This document shows positions 16,308 to 26,300 of a stretch of DNA of 31,585 bases, in pieces. The number at the start of each line of letters is the position of its first letter. The first letter of the stretch is position 1. The translations under genes were made by a program, and so were the position numbers. Source of the stretch: CAWJEL01 sp964647255 (GTDB taxonomy: Bacteria; Chloroflexota; Anaerolineae; CG2-30-64-16); NCBI GenBank assembly GCA_964647255.1, contig CAZYGI010000047.1, positions 1 to 31,585 of the forward strand, read 5' to 3'. The notes below the pieces were generated by a model. That model saw only the letters and a program-made list of their open reading frames with translations, had not been told where the DNA came from and searched no databases.

Positions 16308-16331
16308 TCGCACGTGCACAAGGAGGGCATT

Positions 16332-16838
16332 ATGGCTGCGAAATGGCATGGGGCATGCACCCGGGCGGCGGTATTCGGCGGGCTGCTGATCGTCCTGCTG
16401 GCGTGGCCGGCCGGCGGCATTCAAGCGTCGGGGATCACCGACGCTGGAGGCGCCGCGCCTGCCGGTCCGGCTGCCGTGCCGGATCCGCCGGATGTCACCT
16501 TGATTACACGAAGTGGCAGCAACGCAACGCTGGAATGGACCAGCGCGGGCGACTGCACTGCCTACGAGGTATGGCGCGGCGTCACGCCCTACTTCGAACC
16601 CGCGGCAAATGCAACAAATAAGATCGCGGAACTCGAGAATATCTACGGCGAAGGCCAGCCGGTTCCGTACACCGACAATGGGATTGATTACTTCGCGCCC
16701 TATCTCGCCCCCGTGACCGTGATCGGCAACGTCCAGATCAATTACTTCTGGGTCGTGCGGGGCCGCAACGGCGGCAGTGTTTCGGGCAATTCCAACCGCG
16801 TCGGAGAGTTCGATTATAAGCTCGTGCCGGGGAGCTGA
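16332..16838 (+). CDS. Secreted single-domain protein homologous to the C25 protease C-terminal domain
   Basis: This 168-residue protein has a signal peptide (helix about 12-32, GLLIVLLAWPAGG) and a single FN3-like domain. Shared strings with the end of the preceding protease are YEIWRG/YEVWRG, NPYFEPAA/TPYFEPAA, NYFWVVR and SGNSNRVGEF, so the two arose from one domain. The second protease, encoded right behind, lacks this domain at its end; the small protein may supply it in trans or bind the same ligand. The start ATG has AGGAGG at five bases; the preceding in-frame GTG at 16314 is unlikely. No catalytic residues are recognisable. It is co-directional with the proteases on both sides with gaps of 24 and 4 bases, hence one operon. 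Confidence 0.75.
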   Translation: MAAKWHGACTRAAVFGGLLIVLLAWPAGGIQASGITDAGGAAPAGPAAVPDPPDVTLITRSGSNATLEWTSAGDCTAYEVWRGVTPYFEPAANATNKIAELENIYGEGQPVPYTDNGIDYFAPYLAPVTVIGNVQINYFWVVRGRNGGSVSGNSNRVGEFDYKLVPGS

Positions 16839-16842
16839 AGCC

Positions 16843-19719
16843 ATGAGACGATCGAGTATGCGGCTGCGGATCGCTGGGGGGATCGGCCTGTGGCTGGTCA
16901 GCCTCCTGCCGCCGGCCCTCCCTGTCGCGGCAGGAGGCGACTGGACGGCCGTGTTCTCCGTGGCGACGCCGGAGTACGTCCAGACCGCGCGCGGGCCACA
17001 GGTCACGGAGTACAGCAGCGAGGATCGCCCGGGGGCGCCCGCGCTGCCGGTGTGGCACACGTTGATCGAGCTGCCGTGCGCTGGAGACTGGCAACTGGCG
17101 GTTGAATCCACGGGCGATCGCACGCTGCGCGCCGGCGGTGCGGTGGCAGCCGTGCCGGCGCCGGCGCTCGATCTCCGCTCTCCCCAGGGCGTCACCATGG
17201 CGGATGGCCCGGATACAGTGCCCGTACGCGACCGGCCCGATCCGGCGATCTACGGCCAGGACGCGTTCTACCCCGCGGAACCGGTGACCGTAGGGCCGGT
17301 GCAATGGCAGCGCGGTCGCCGCCTGCTGCCGATCCACGTTTATCCTTTCCAATATAACCCCGTTGCCGGCCTGTTGTTCTATCACCCCGATCTGAAGATC
17401 ACGGTCCGCCTGCGGCCCGCCGCGGCAGCGTCCAGCGGCGAATGCCCGGGGGCCCTCGCCCCTGGCGCGCCCGCCGCCCCTGCGTCGCCATCACCCGCCC
17501 CGCCCGCGGCGGACAGGCTGCGCATCCGCACCGGTGAGCGCGGCCTCTATCGGCTCACTTATGACGACCTGGCGCGCGCGGGCACGCCGGTCACGACCAC
17601 GAAGCCCGCCGCGTTGGCGATGTCCTACCTGGATCAGCCGATTGACATCGAGGTGACGGGGGCGGGTGACGGCCGGTTTGACCCGGGTGATCTGGTGATC
17701 TTCTATGCGGAACCGTATCAGGGCCGGTACATGACGCAGAATGTCTACTGGCTCAGCACTGACGGCGCAGCCGGGGCGCGCATGGCGGCGCGAGACGTGT
17801 CGGCGCCGGGCATCGAGCCGGTGGTGACGACGATCACGCGGACGCTGCACGTGGAGGTTGATCGCAGCTACTACAGCACCTACACAGATCTGCCGGCGGA
17901 CGCCGATCACTTTTTCGATGCGCCGCTCTACGCCAACAACATCACGCGGGCGGCCAGCGTCACTTATGATCTGCCCCTGCTCGATCCCGTGTCGGCCGGC
18001 GACGTGACGCTGCGGGCCGCGCTGCATGGCGGCGCAGACCGGGTCGAAAACCCCGACCAATCAGTCGCGCTGCAGCTCAACGGTCGGCCGGCCGTTCTGG
18101 CGCAGTGGAACGGCAGCGTCATGGTTGTTGCGACCGCGACCTTTCCCGCCGCCTGGTTGACCCCCGGCAGCAACCGGGTCACATTGACCGCGGCCCTCGA
18201 TCAACTGCCGACGTTGGATTCCTATTGGGTGTCGCCGAACTGGCTGGAGGCCAATTACCCGGCCCTGGCGCGCGCCGCCGACGACCGGCTAGTCGTTGCA
18301 GCGGTGGCGCCCGGCCCAAAATCGCTCGTGGCGACCGGGTTCACGACCAGCACGGTGCGGGGCTACGATGTGAGCGATGCGCGCCATCCCGTGCAACTGA
18401 GCGGCATCAGCGCTCAGCCAGACAACGCTGGCTACACGATTCGCATCGGCGAGACCGACGGCTCGGCGCACAGCTACGAACTGAGCACCGTAGCCGCCCT
18501 GCGAACCCCCACCGCCGTGGAAGCCGACCCGGCGTCCGCCTGGCGCACACCCGACCATGACGCCGACTACATCGCCATCGTCCACCGCTCGCTGTGGGAC
18601 GCCGTTCAACCGCTGCTGGATCACCGGATAGCCGAGGGCCTGGCCGTGGCCAAGGTGGATGTGCAGGATGTGTATGATGAGTTCAGCGCGGGCCGGGTTG
18701 ATCCCGAGGCCATCCGCGCGTTCCTGGCCTACGCCTACCACCAGTGGAACCACGGCGCTGAGCCGCCGCAGTATGTCCTGCTGGTAGGCGACGGCCACTT
18801 CGACTTCAAGGGCGCACTCCGCCCGGAGCTGCCGAACCTGATCCCGCCCTACCTGCTCAGTATTGATCCGTGGATCGGCGAGACCGCGGCCGACAACCGT
18901 TACGCCAGTATTGACGGCGCCGAGGACTACCTGCCCGATATGGCGATCGGTCGCATCCCGGCCAAGATACCGGCGGACGTGACCGCAGCCGTCAAAAAGA
19001 TCATCGCTTACGAGACCGCGGCGCCGGCCGGCGAGTGGCAGCGTCGCGCCATCTTCGTTGCCGATGATTACGCCGACCCTGACGGCAATTTCCATGCGCT
19101 CAGCGATGCAGTGCGCCAACAGTCGCTGCCCTCCGGCTATCGGAGCCAGGCGATCTACTACCGCATGGACGCCGGGCTCGACAGCGGTCCGGAGATGCGT
19201 ACGGCGATCCGCAACGCGTTCAACGACGGTGCGCTCTTCATCCAGTGGTACGGACACGCCTCGCGCGCTCGTTGGGGATCCATCAGCATGTTCGATCTCC
19301 TGGACCCGGCCACCCTGGCGCCGCACACCGAGCTGCCCGCGACCTTCAGCTACACCTGCTGGTCAGGCTACTTCATCAATGTTGTCGGCAGCCGGCAATA
19401 CAACTACAATGAGCAGGCGCTGGGCGAGGCGCTGTTGTTGGCGCCGGGCCGCGGATCGGTGGCCGACCTCTCGCCGAGCGGGCTGCACCTCGGCGCCGCG
19501 CTGTTGACGCTGAACCGTGGGGTCGTCGAGGCGATCACGCAGGCGCGTATGGCCCGCGTAGGGCTGGCCGTGAACGCCGGGAAGACCTACTTCTTCGCCC
19601 ACAGCACCGCCTGGCATGATGTCATTGACACGACCGTTCTGTTCGGCGATCCGGCCACCCGGCTGCGCCTGCCGCCGGCGAGAACCTATCTGCCATCTGT
19701 CGGCGGCGAGCAGCGCTGA
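16843..19719 (+). CDS. Second secreted gingipain-like C25 cysteine protease
   Basis: This 958-residue protein is a paralogue of the protease at 12873. It has a signal peptide (MRRSSMRLRIAGG onward, cleavage near VAAG), a propeptide-like domain (TPEYVQTARG, PALPVWHTLIELP) and a C25 domain with DYIAIVHRS, LLVGDGHFDFK and GETAADNRY. The catalytic pair is His805 in WYGHAS and Cys839 in YTCWSGYF, again 34 residues apart. It lacks both the Thr/Pro linker and the C-terminal FN3-like domain and instead ends in RTYLPSVGGEQR, a short tail of a type common on secreted Chloroflexota proteins. GGGGAG stands eight bases before the ATG, four bases after the previous stop. The pair probably arose by tandem duplication with later domain loss or splitting. 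Confidence 0.85.
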   Translation: MRRSSMRLRIAGGIGLWLVSLLPPALPVAAGGDWTAVFSVATPEYVQTARGPQVTEYSSEDRPGAPALPVWHTLIELPCAGDWQLAVESTGDRTLRAGGAVAAVPAPALDLRSPQGVTMADGPDTVPVRDRPDPAIYGQDAFYPAEPVTVGPVQWQRGRRLLPIHVYPFQYNPVAGLLFYHPDLKITVRLRPAAAASSGECPGALAPGAPAAPASPSPAPPAADRLRIRTGERGLYRLTYDDLARAGTPVTTTKPAALAMSYLDQPIDIEVTGAGDGRFDPGDLVIFYAEPYQGRYMTQNVYWLSTDGAAGARMAARDVSAPGIEPVVTTITRTLHVEVDRSYYSTYTDLPADADHFFDAPLYANNITRAASVTYDLPLLDPVSAGDVTLRAALHGGADRVENPDQSVALQLNGRPAVLAQWNGSVMVVATATFPAAWLTPGSNRVTLTAALDQLPTLDSYWVSPNWLEANYPALARAADDRLVVAAVAPGPKSLVATGFTTSTVRGYDVSDARHPVQLSGISAQPDNAGYTIRIGETDGSAHSYELSTVAALRTPTAVEADPASAWRTPDHDADYIAIVHRSLWDAVQPLLDHRIAEGLAVAKVDVQDVYDEFSAGRVDPEAIRAFLAYAYHQWNHGAEPPQYVLLVGDGHFDFKGALRPELPNLIPPYLLSIDPWIGETAADNRYASIDGAEDYLPDMAIGRIPAKIPADVTAAVKKIIAYETAAPAGEWQRRAIFVADDYADPDGNFHALSDAVRQQSLPSGYRSQAIYYRMDAGLDSGPEMRTAIRNAFNDGALFIQWYGHASRARWGSISMFDLLDPATLAPHTELPATFSYTCWSGYFINVVGSRQYNYNEQALGEALLLAPGRGSVADLSPSGLHLGAALLTLNRGVVEAITQARMARVGLAVNAGKTYFFAHSTAWHDVIDTTVLFGDPATRLRLPPARTYLPSVGGEQR

Positions 19720-19738
19720 GCCGACCCGGATATCATGC

Positions 19739-20218
19739 ATGACAACGACCGCAGAACCCATCTCCGCCGCCCTCTGGTTGCCCCTGTTGCGCGACGCGCT
19801 GGCCCAGGAGGGGCGCTTCCGCTTTCCGCTGCGCGGCACCAGCATGCGTCCCACCCTCCCGGTTGAGTGCGAGATCGAGATCGCGCCGCTGCCCGCCCGC
19901 ACGCCGCTCGGCAGCCTGATCGTGTTCGTGGCCCGCGATACGCTGGTCGCTCATCGCCTGGTGCGCCGCGCTGGGACGGCCTGGATCGCCCAGGGCGATG
20001 GCCGGATCGGTGCGGACGCGCCGATCCGGCCGGAGCAGGTGTTGGGCGTAGTGCTCGCAGCCCACGCCGCCGGGCAGCCCTGCTGGCCCTCCCGGCTGGC
20101 CCGGCCGCTCGCCTGGTACTGGATCGCGCGGCATCACGCCCTGCGCGTGCTGCGCGCCGGCTGGCGGATGCTGGCGGCCCTCCTGCGGCGTCGCAGGAGC
20201 ACACAGACTCGACCCTGA
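19739..20218 (+). CDS. S24/S26-like (signal peptidase-related) protein
   Basis: This 159-residue protein has the start of the signal peptidase I/LexA fold: FPLRGTSMRPTL with the nucleophile Ser35, then an IEIAPL strand and LIVFVARDTLVAHRLV. The general-base Lys expected in S26 enzymes is not at the usual place; the strand has His72 (AHRLV), so it may be a divergent or inactive form. A helical, Arg-rich C-terminal tail follows, including a possible membrane-associated helix (around LAWYWIARHHALRVL). In related loci such proteins accompany PqqD-like, HprK-like and nucleotidyltransferase genes, all present in this window. It may cleave the leader of the modified peptide. The ATG at 19739 is 19 bases after the protease stop; a longer upstream frame overlaps that gene and is rejected. 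Confidence 0.7.
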   Translation: MTTTAEPISAALWLPLLRDALAQEGRFRFPLRGTSMRPTLPVECEIEIAPLPARTPLGSLIVFVARDTLVAHRLVRRAGTAWIAQGDGRIGADAPIRPEQVLGVVLAAHAAGQPCWPSRLARPLAWYWIARHHALRVLRAGWRMLAALLRRRRSTQTRP

Positions 20219-20267
20219 AGAACTGGAACGTGCGCAGACACTTCAACGTCCCAAATCGAGCGAAACC

Positions 20268-20276
20268 TGTTATAAT
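20268..20276 (+). promoter_or_regulatory. Extended -10 promoter of the alpha-2-macroglobulin gene
   Basis: TGTTATAAT combines a TG extension with a perfect TATAAT (20271-20276), about 58 bp before the ATG. No good -35 box stands at 16-18 bp, as is usual for extended -10 promoters. It separates this gene from the protease operon. Confidence 0.5.
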
Positions 20277-20333
20277 GGGTGCGGCAAGTCGGTGGAACCA
20301 CGCACCCGTCGAGTCTGCGGCAGGAGATGTCCT

Positions 20334-23300
20334 ATGAACCGAGTCCGTCCCGTGCGTCTGAACCTTGTCCTGGCGGGCGTCGTGCTGGCGCTGCTTCTTT
20401 CCGGATGCGCCGGCCTGACCGTCCCCACCACCTCAACCGAACCAACGGAGGCCGCCGTGAGACGTCCCATTCGCTCCGCGCCCGTTCCCCCGGTCGCCAC
20501 CCCCTCCACGGGCTTGCAGTTCCGCCTGCAAGAAGGGTCCGAACAGCCCAGCGCAGCCGAAATCATGCCCGCAGCGACCGCGCAGCCGTTAGCTGAGGCC
20601 GACACGAACGCCGTTCTGACGCGCGTGGCGCCGCTGCCGGCCCGGCCGGAGGATGCGCAAGCGTTCGCGTTCCCGCCCACCCCGATGGCCGCGCCGCGGC
20701 CCGGCCAGACGGTGAATTTGCCGTTCCCGCCGCCGACCGCGCCCGCGCCCCCGGTTGAGGCCGGCCAGGGCGGCCCGCTGGCCGTCCTGCGCTACGCGCC
20801 CGAGGGCGATGTGCCGCTGGCCGCCAATCTCAGCGTCACCTTCGACCGGCCCATGGTCGCGCTCACGAGCCTGGCGGACCTGGCAGCGCAGACGGTTCCC
20901 GTCAAGCTGTCGCCGCAGCCCGCGGGCAAATGGCGTTGGGTGGGCACGAAGACGCTGGTCTTCGAGCCGCAGGCCACCGAAACCACCGGCACGGCGCGCC
21001 TGCCGATGGCGACGACGTACACCGCCGAAATCCCGGCCGGCATCGCCGCGGCATCGGGCGTCACGCTGACCAGGCCAGTCACGTGGACCTTCACCACGCC
21101 GCCCCCGCAGATTGTCACATCGTATCCCGGCGGCGACTCACAGCCGCTTGATCCCCTGATCTTCATCGCCTTTGACCAGCAGATCGTTCCTGCCGCAGTG
21201 ACAGAGACGATCAAGGTTGAGATCGGCCGGGCCGCCGTGCCGATCCGCCTGGCAACGGATGACGAGGTTCAGGCCGACAGCGCCGTGGCCGAGCTGGCGA
21301 AGAACGCGGGCAAGGGCCGCTGGTTGGCCTTTCGACCGCTGAAACCGCTGCCGCCGGCCGCAGGGATCAGCGTCAAGGTCGGGCCGGGCACGCCTTCGGC
21401 CGAGGGCCCGCTGACGACTCAAGGGGAACAGAGTTTTTCCTTCACCACCTATGGTCCGCTGACGGTGCGGGAGTCACGCTGCGGCTGGGGCCAGGAGTGT
21501 CCCCCGCTCTCCTCGTGGTTCATCGAATTCAGCAACCCGCTGGATGAGGCGGTCTTCGCTTCCGAACAGATCACCGTGACGCCGGAGCTGCCCGGCCTGA
21601 ACACCAACGTTTTCGGCAACACGCTGATGATCCAGGGAAACAGCCGCGGCCGCACGACCTACACCGTGCGCCTCAGCGGCGACATCCGCGACACCTTCGG
21701 GCAAACGCTGGGCCAGGATCAGACGGTCACGTTCAACGTGACATCGGCGCAGCCCACGCTGTGGGGGCCGGGCGATAGCCTGGTCACGCTCGACCCGTCG
21801 GCCAAGGCGCCGGCCTATTCAGCCTTCACGATCAACTACGACCGGCTGATCGTGACCGGTTACGCCGTGGCGCCGGCGGACTGGACCGCGTTCCAGAAGT
21901 ACCTGCGCGAGTCCTGGCGCACCGACCAGCCACCGGCGCTGCCCGGCCGCAAGGTCATCTCGCAGACCATCACGGTGCAGGCGAAGCCGGATGAGATGGC
22001 AGAGACCGTCATTGACCTGAGCGAGGCGCTGCGCAACAACCTGGGGCACGTCGTCCTGGTCGTCCAGCCGGACGCCGTGCCGGCCAAGGGCGAGCAGTTG
22101 CCGAAGATCGTGAAATGGATCCAGGCCACCCGGATCGGCCTCGATGCCGCGGTGGACAACGAGAATCTGCTTGCCTGGGCGAACTCGCTGGCTGACGGCA
22201 AGCCGCTGGCCGGGGTCACGCTGGCCCTGCTGCCCGGCAGCCGGGCAGCGACCACCGATGCGGCCGGCATGGCGACCCTGGCGCTGCCTTTCAGCGGCCA
22301 GGCGCAACTGCTGACCGCCGCGCAGGGCGATGACACCGCCCTGCTCCCCGCCAGTCCGTATTTCTGGAATGAAGCCGGTTGGGCGCAGCAGCCCCGGCGG
22401 GATGCGCTTCGCTGGTACGTCTTCGACGACCGCGGGCTCTACCGCCCCGGCGAAGAGGTGCACGTCAAGGGCTGGATCCGGGCCTGGGGCGCGGGGCCGC
22501 GCGGGGACATCAGCCTCGCCGCGAACGCCGCCGACCAGATCGGCTACAGGCTCAGCGACTCGCGAGGCAACCGCCTGCTGGACGGCACGGCAAAGGTCAA
22601 CGCGCTGGGCGGCTTCGACCTGGCGCTTAAGCTGCCGGAGGGCATGAACCTCGGCGACGCACCGCTGGAGCTCACGGCGACAGGCAGCGGCGCCTTTGAC
22701 AACCGCCAGTACTTCCTGCCGATCCAGGTGCAGGAGTTCCGCCGGCCCGAGTTCGAGGTGAAGGCGACGACGGTCAGCGCCGGCCCGTTCTTCGTGGGCG
22801 ATGGCGCCGATCTGGAGGTGAAGGCCAGCTATTACGCCGGGGGCGCGCTGCCCAATGCGGAAACCACCTGGCGCGTGACGGCCCGCTCCGGCAGCTACAG
22901 CCCGCCCGGCTGGGATGACTTCACCTTCGGCCGGTGGGTTCCCTGGTGGCGGATGTGGGAGGACGCGGCCGGACCGGAGCGCGAGGAGACGTTTGCCGGC
23001 CGCACCGATGCCGGCGGCGTGCACCGCCTCCACCTGGATTTCACCGCGGTAAACCCGCCTGAGCCATCGGTCGTGACCGCCGAGGCGACGGTGATGGATG
23101 TGAACCGCCAGGCGTGGACGTCAACGGCTACCCTGCTCGTCCACCCGGCTGATCTCTACGTGGGTCTGCGGAGCCAGCGCCTCTTCGTCCAGAAGGGGGA
23201 GCCGCTCAAAGTGGACGCCATCGTCACGGATCTCGACGGCAAGGCCATCGGGGGCCGCGACGTGACCGTGAAGGCCGTCCGGTTGGCCTGGCGCTACAAG

Positions 23301-26300
23301 AACGGCGCGTGGCAGCAGGAAGAGAGTGACGCGCAAACCTGCATCGTGCGCTCGGCGGTAGACCCCGTCCAGTGCAAGTTCGACACGGCGACGGGCGGCA
23401 CGTACCAGGTGACCGCCACCGTGCTCGACGACCGCGAGCGCGCCAACCGCTCGGAGCTGACCCTCTGGGTCGCGGGTGGCGAACGGCCGCCGGAGCGCGA
23501 GGTCAAACAGGAGGAGGTCACCCTGATCCCGAACGGCAAGAGCTACCAGCCCGGCGACGTGGCCGAGATCCTGGTGCAGACGCCGTTCTACCCGGCCGAG
23601 GGCCTGCTCACGCTGCGCCGCTCCGGCATGGTCAACAGCGAACGTTTCACGATGGATGGGCCGACCACCACGCTGCGCGTGAAGATCGAGGACGCCTACA
23701 TCCCCAACATCCACGTGCAGGTGGATCTGGTGGGCGCGGCAACGCGATCGGACGACAAGGGCGAGCCGCTGCCCGATGCGGCCAGGCGGCCCGCGTATGC
23801 CACCGGTGAGATCAACCTGCCGGTGCCGCCGCTGGCGCGCACCCTGAAGCTGGAAGCGGTCCCCCGCGACGAAAAGCTCGAACCGGGCGGCAAGACGGCC
23901 GTCACCGTCACCGTGCGGGACGCGGCCGGGCAACCCGTCTCCGGCGCTGAGGTGGCAGTGGTGGTTGTGGACGAGGCGATCCTGGCGCTGACCAGTTATG
24001 ATCCGGCCGATCCGGTGAGCGTTTTCTACGAGGAGCGCAGCCCGGATGTGAGCGACAGCCACTCCCGCAGCAGCATCCTGCTGGTGAACCCCGCCGATCT
24101 GCAGCAAGCCACGGCGCAGGCCGAGGGCCGGGGCGGCGGCGCCGCACGCGCCATGGCGACCCAAGCCCCGGCTGCGCTCGCCGCGCCCGCGCCGATGGCT
24201 GCGGCCGACGCAAAAGCGGTCGGCGGCCGCGAGTCGGCCGCGCCGGCCATCGCTGTGCGCAGCGACTTCAACCCGCTGGCCACGTTCGTGCCGGCGGCCG
24301 CGACCGACGGCCAAGGCAACGCCGTGGTCGAGGTCAAGCTGCCCGACAACCTGACCCGCTATCGGGTGATCGCGGTGGCCGTGGCCGGCGGCAAGCAGTT
24401 CGGCAAGGCCGAATCGGCCATCACCGCCCGGCTGCCGCTGATGGTCCGGCCCTCGCCCCCGCGCTTCCTGAACTTCGGCGATCGGTTTGAGCTGCCGGTG
24501 GTCGTGCAAAACCAGACCGACGTGACGATGACGGTGGACGTTGCGGTTCGCGCCGCCAATGCAGCGCTTACGGCTGGCAGCGGCCGCCGCGTGATCGTCC
24601 CGCCGAACGACCGGGTCGAGGTGCGTTTCCCTGTCACGACTGTGAGCGCCGGCATTGCGCGCTTCAAGGTGGGGGCGGTGCAGCAGCCTGGCCTCTCGGC
24701 CAGGCCCCCGGCCTCCGATGCAGCGCAGTTTGAGCTGCCCGTTTGGACGCCGGCCACCACCGAAGCATTTGCCGTCTATGGCGAAGTAGATTCAGGCAGT
24801 GTGGCGCAGCCGGTGATCGCGCCGAGCGGGGTCTACACCCAGTTCGGCGGGCTGGAGATCAGCACGTCCTCCACCGCGCTCCAGGCGCTCACCGACGCGG
24901 TGCTCTACCTGACCGCTTACCCGTTCGAGTGCACCGAGCAGATGGCGTCGCGGGTGCTGGCGGTCGCGGCGCTCCGGGATGTGCTGACCGCGTTCCAGGC
25001 CGAGGGGCTGCCGACGAACACCGAGATCGAAGCCAGCGTCGCCAGGGACATCGCCCAGCTCCGCGCCCTGCAGAACGACGACGGCGGCTGGTCGGTCTGG
25101 CGCCGCGGGGACGAGTCGTGGCCGTTCCACAGCATCCACGTCGCCAATGCCCTGCAGCGCGCCAAGGCCAAGGGCTACGATGTAACGCCCGATACGCTGG
25201 AACGCGCCGGGAACTATCTGCGCACCATCGAGCAGCGCTACCCGGCCTGGTACCCGCAAGACATCAAGTGGACGCTGACCGCCTACGCGCTGAACGTCCG
25301 GACGCAGATGGGTGACCGGGACGCGGCCCGCGCCCGCTCGTTGATCAAAGAAGCCGGGCTGGAGAAGCTCTCGCTGGAGGCGGTCGGCTGGCTGCTGCCG
25401 GTGCTGAGCGGCGACGCCCAGTCGGAGGCCGAGGTGACAGCCATCCGGCGGCTCCTGCTCAACCGGGCCACGGAGACGGCCGGCGCGGCGCACTTCGTCA
25501 CCTCCTACGGCGACAACGGCTACCTGCTGCTCCACTCCGACCGCCGCGCCGACGGCATTCTGCTGGATGCGCTGATCGGCGACCAGCCCAAGAGCGACCT
25601 GATCCCGAAGATCGTCCGGGGCCTGCTGGCGCAGCGGAAGGCCGGGCACTGGATGAACACGCAGGAGAACGTCTTCATCCTGCTGGCGCTGGACCGCTAC
25701 TTCAACACCTACGAGACGCAGACGCCCGACTTCGTGGCGCGCATCTGGCTGGGCGACCAGTACGCGGGCGAGGCGACCTTCAAAGGCCGGACGACCGGGT
25801 ACCAGGAGATCGCCATCCCGATGGGTCAGATCGCGACGCTGGACGGCGAGCAGAATCTCGTGCTGAGCAAGGATGGCCCGGGGCGGCTCTACTACCGGCT
25901 GGGGCTCCGCTATGCGCCGACCGACCTGAACCTGCCGCCGTATGACGCCGGCTTCACGGTGGAGCGCATCTATCAGGCGGTGGACAAGCCGGGCGATGTC
26001 ACCCGGGATGCAGACGGCACGTGGCGGATCAAGGCCGGCGCCCGCGTGCGTGTGAGCCTGACGCTGGTTGCGCCGACCCGGCGCTATCACGTCGCGCTGG
26101 TGGATCCGCTGCCGGCCGGCCTCGAGGCGCTGAACCCGGCGCTGGCTGTCACCGGAAGCGTACCGCCGGCGCCGCAAACCACAGCCCCCACACCGCAGTC
26201 GCGCTGGTACTGGTGGTGGCGGCCCTGGTACGAGCACGACAACCTGCGCGACGAGCGCGTGGAGGCGTTCGCCTCGCTGTTGTGGGACGGCGTCTGGAGC

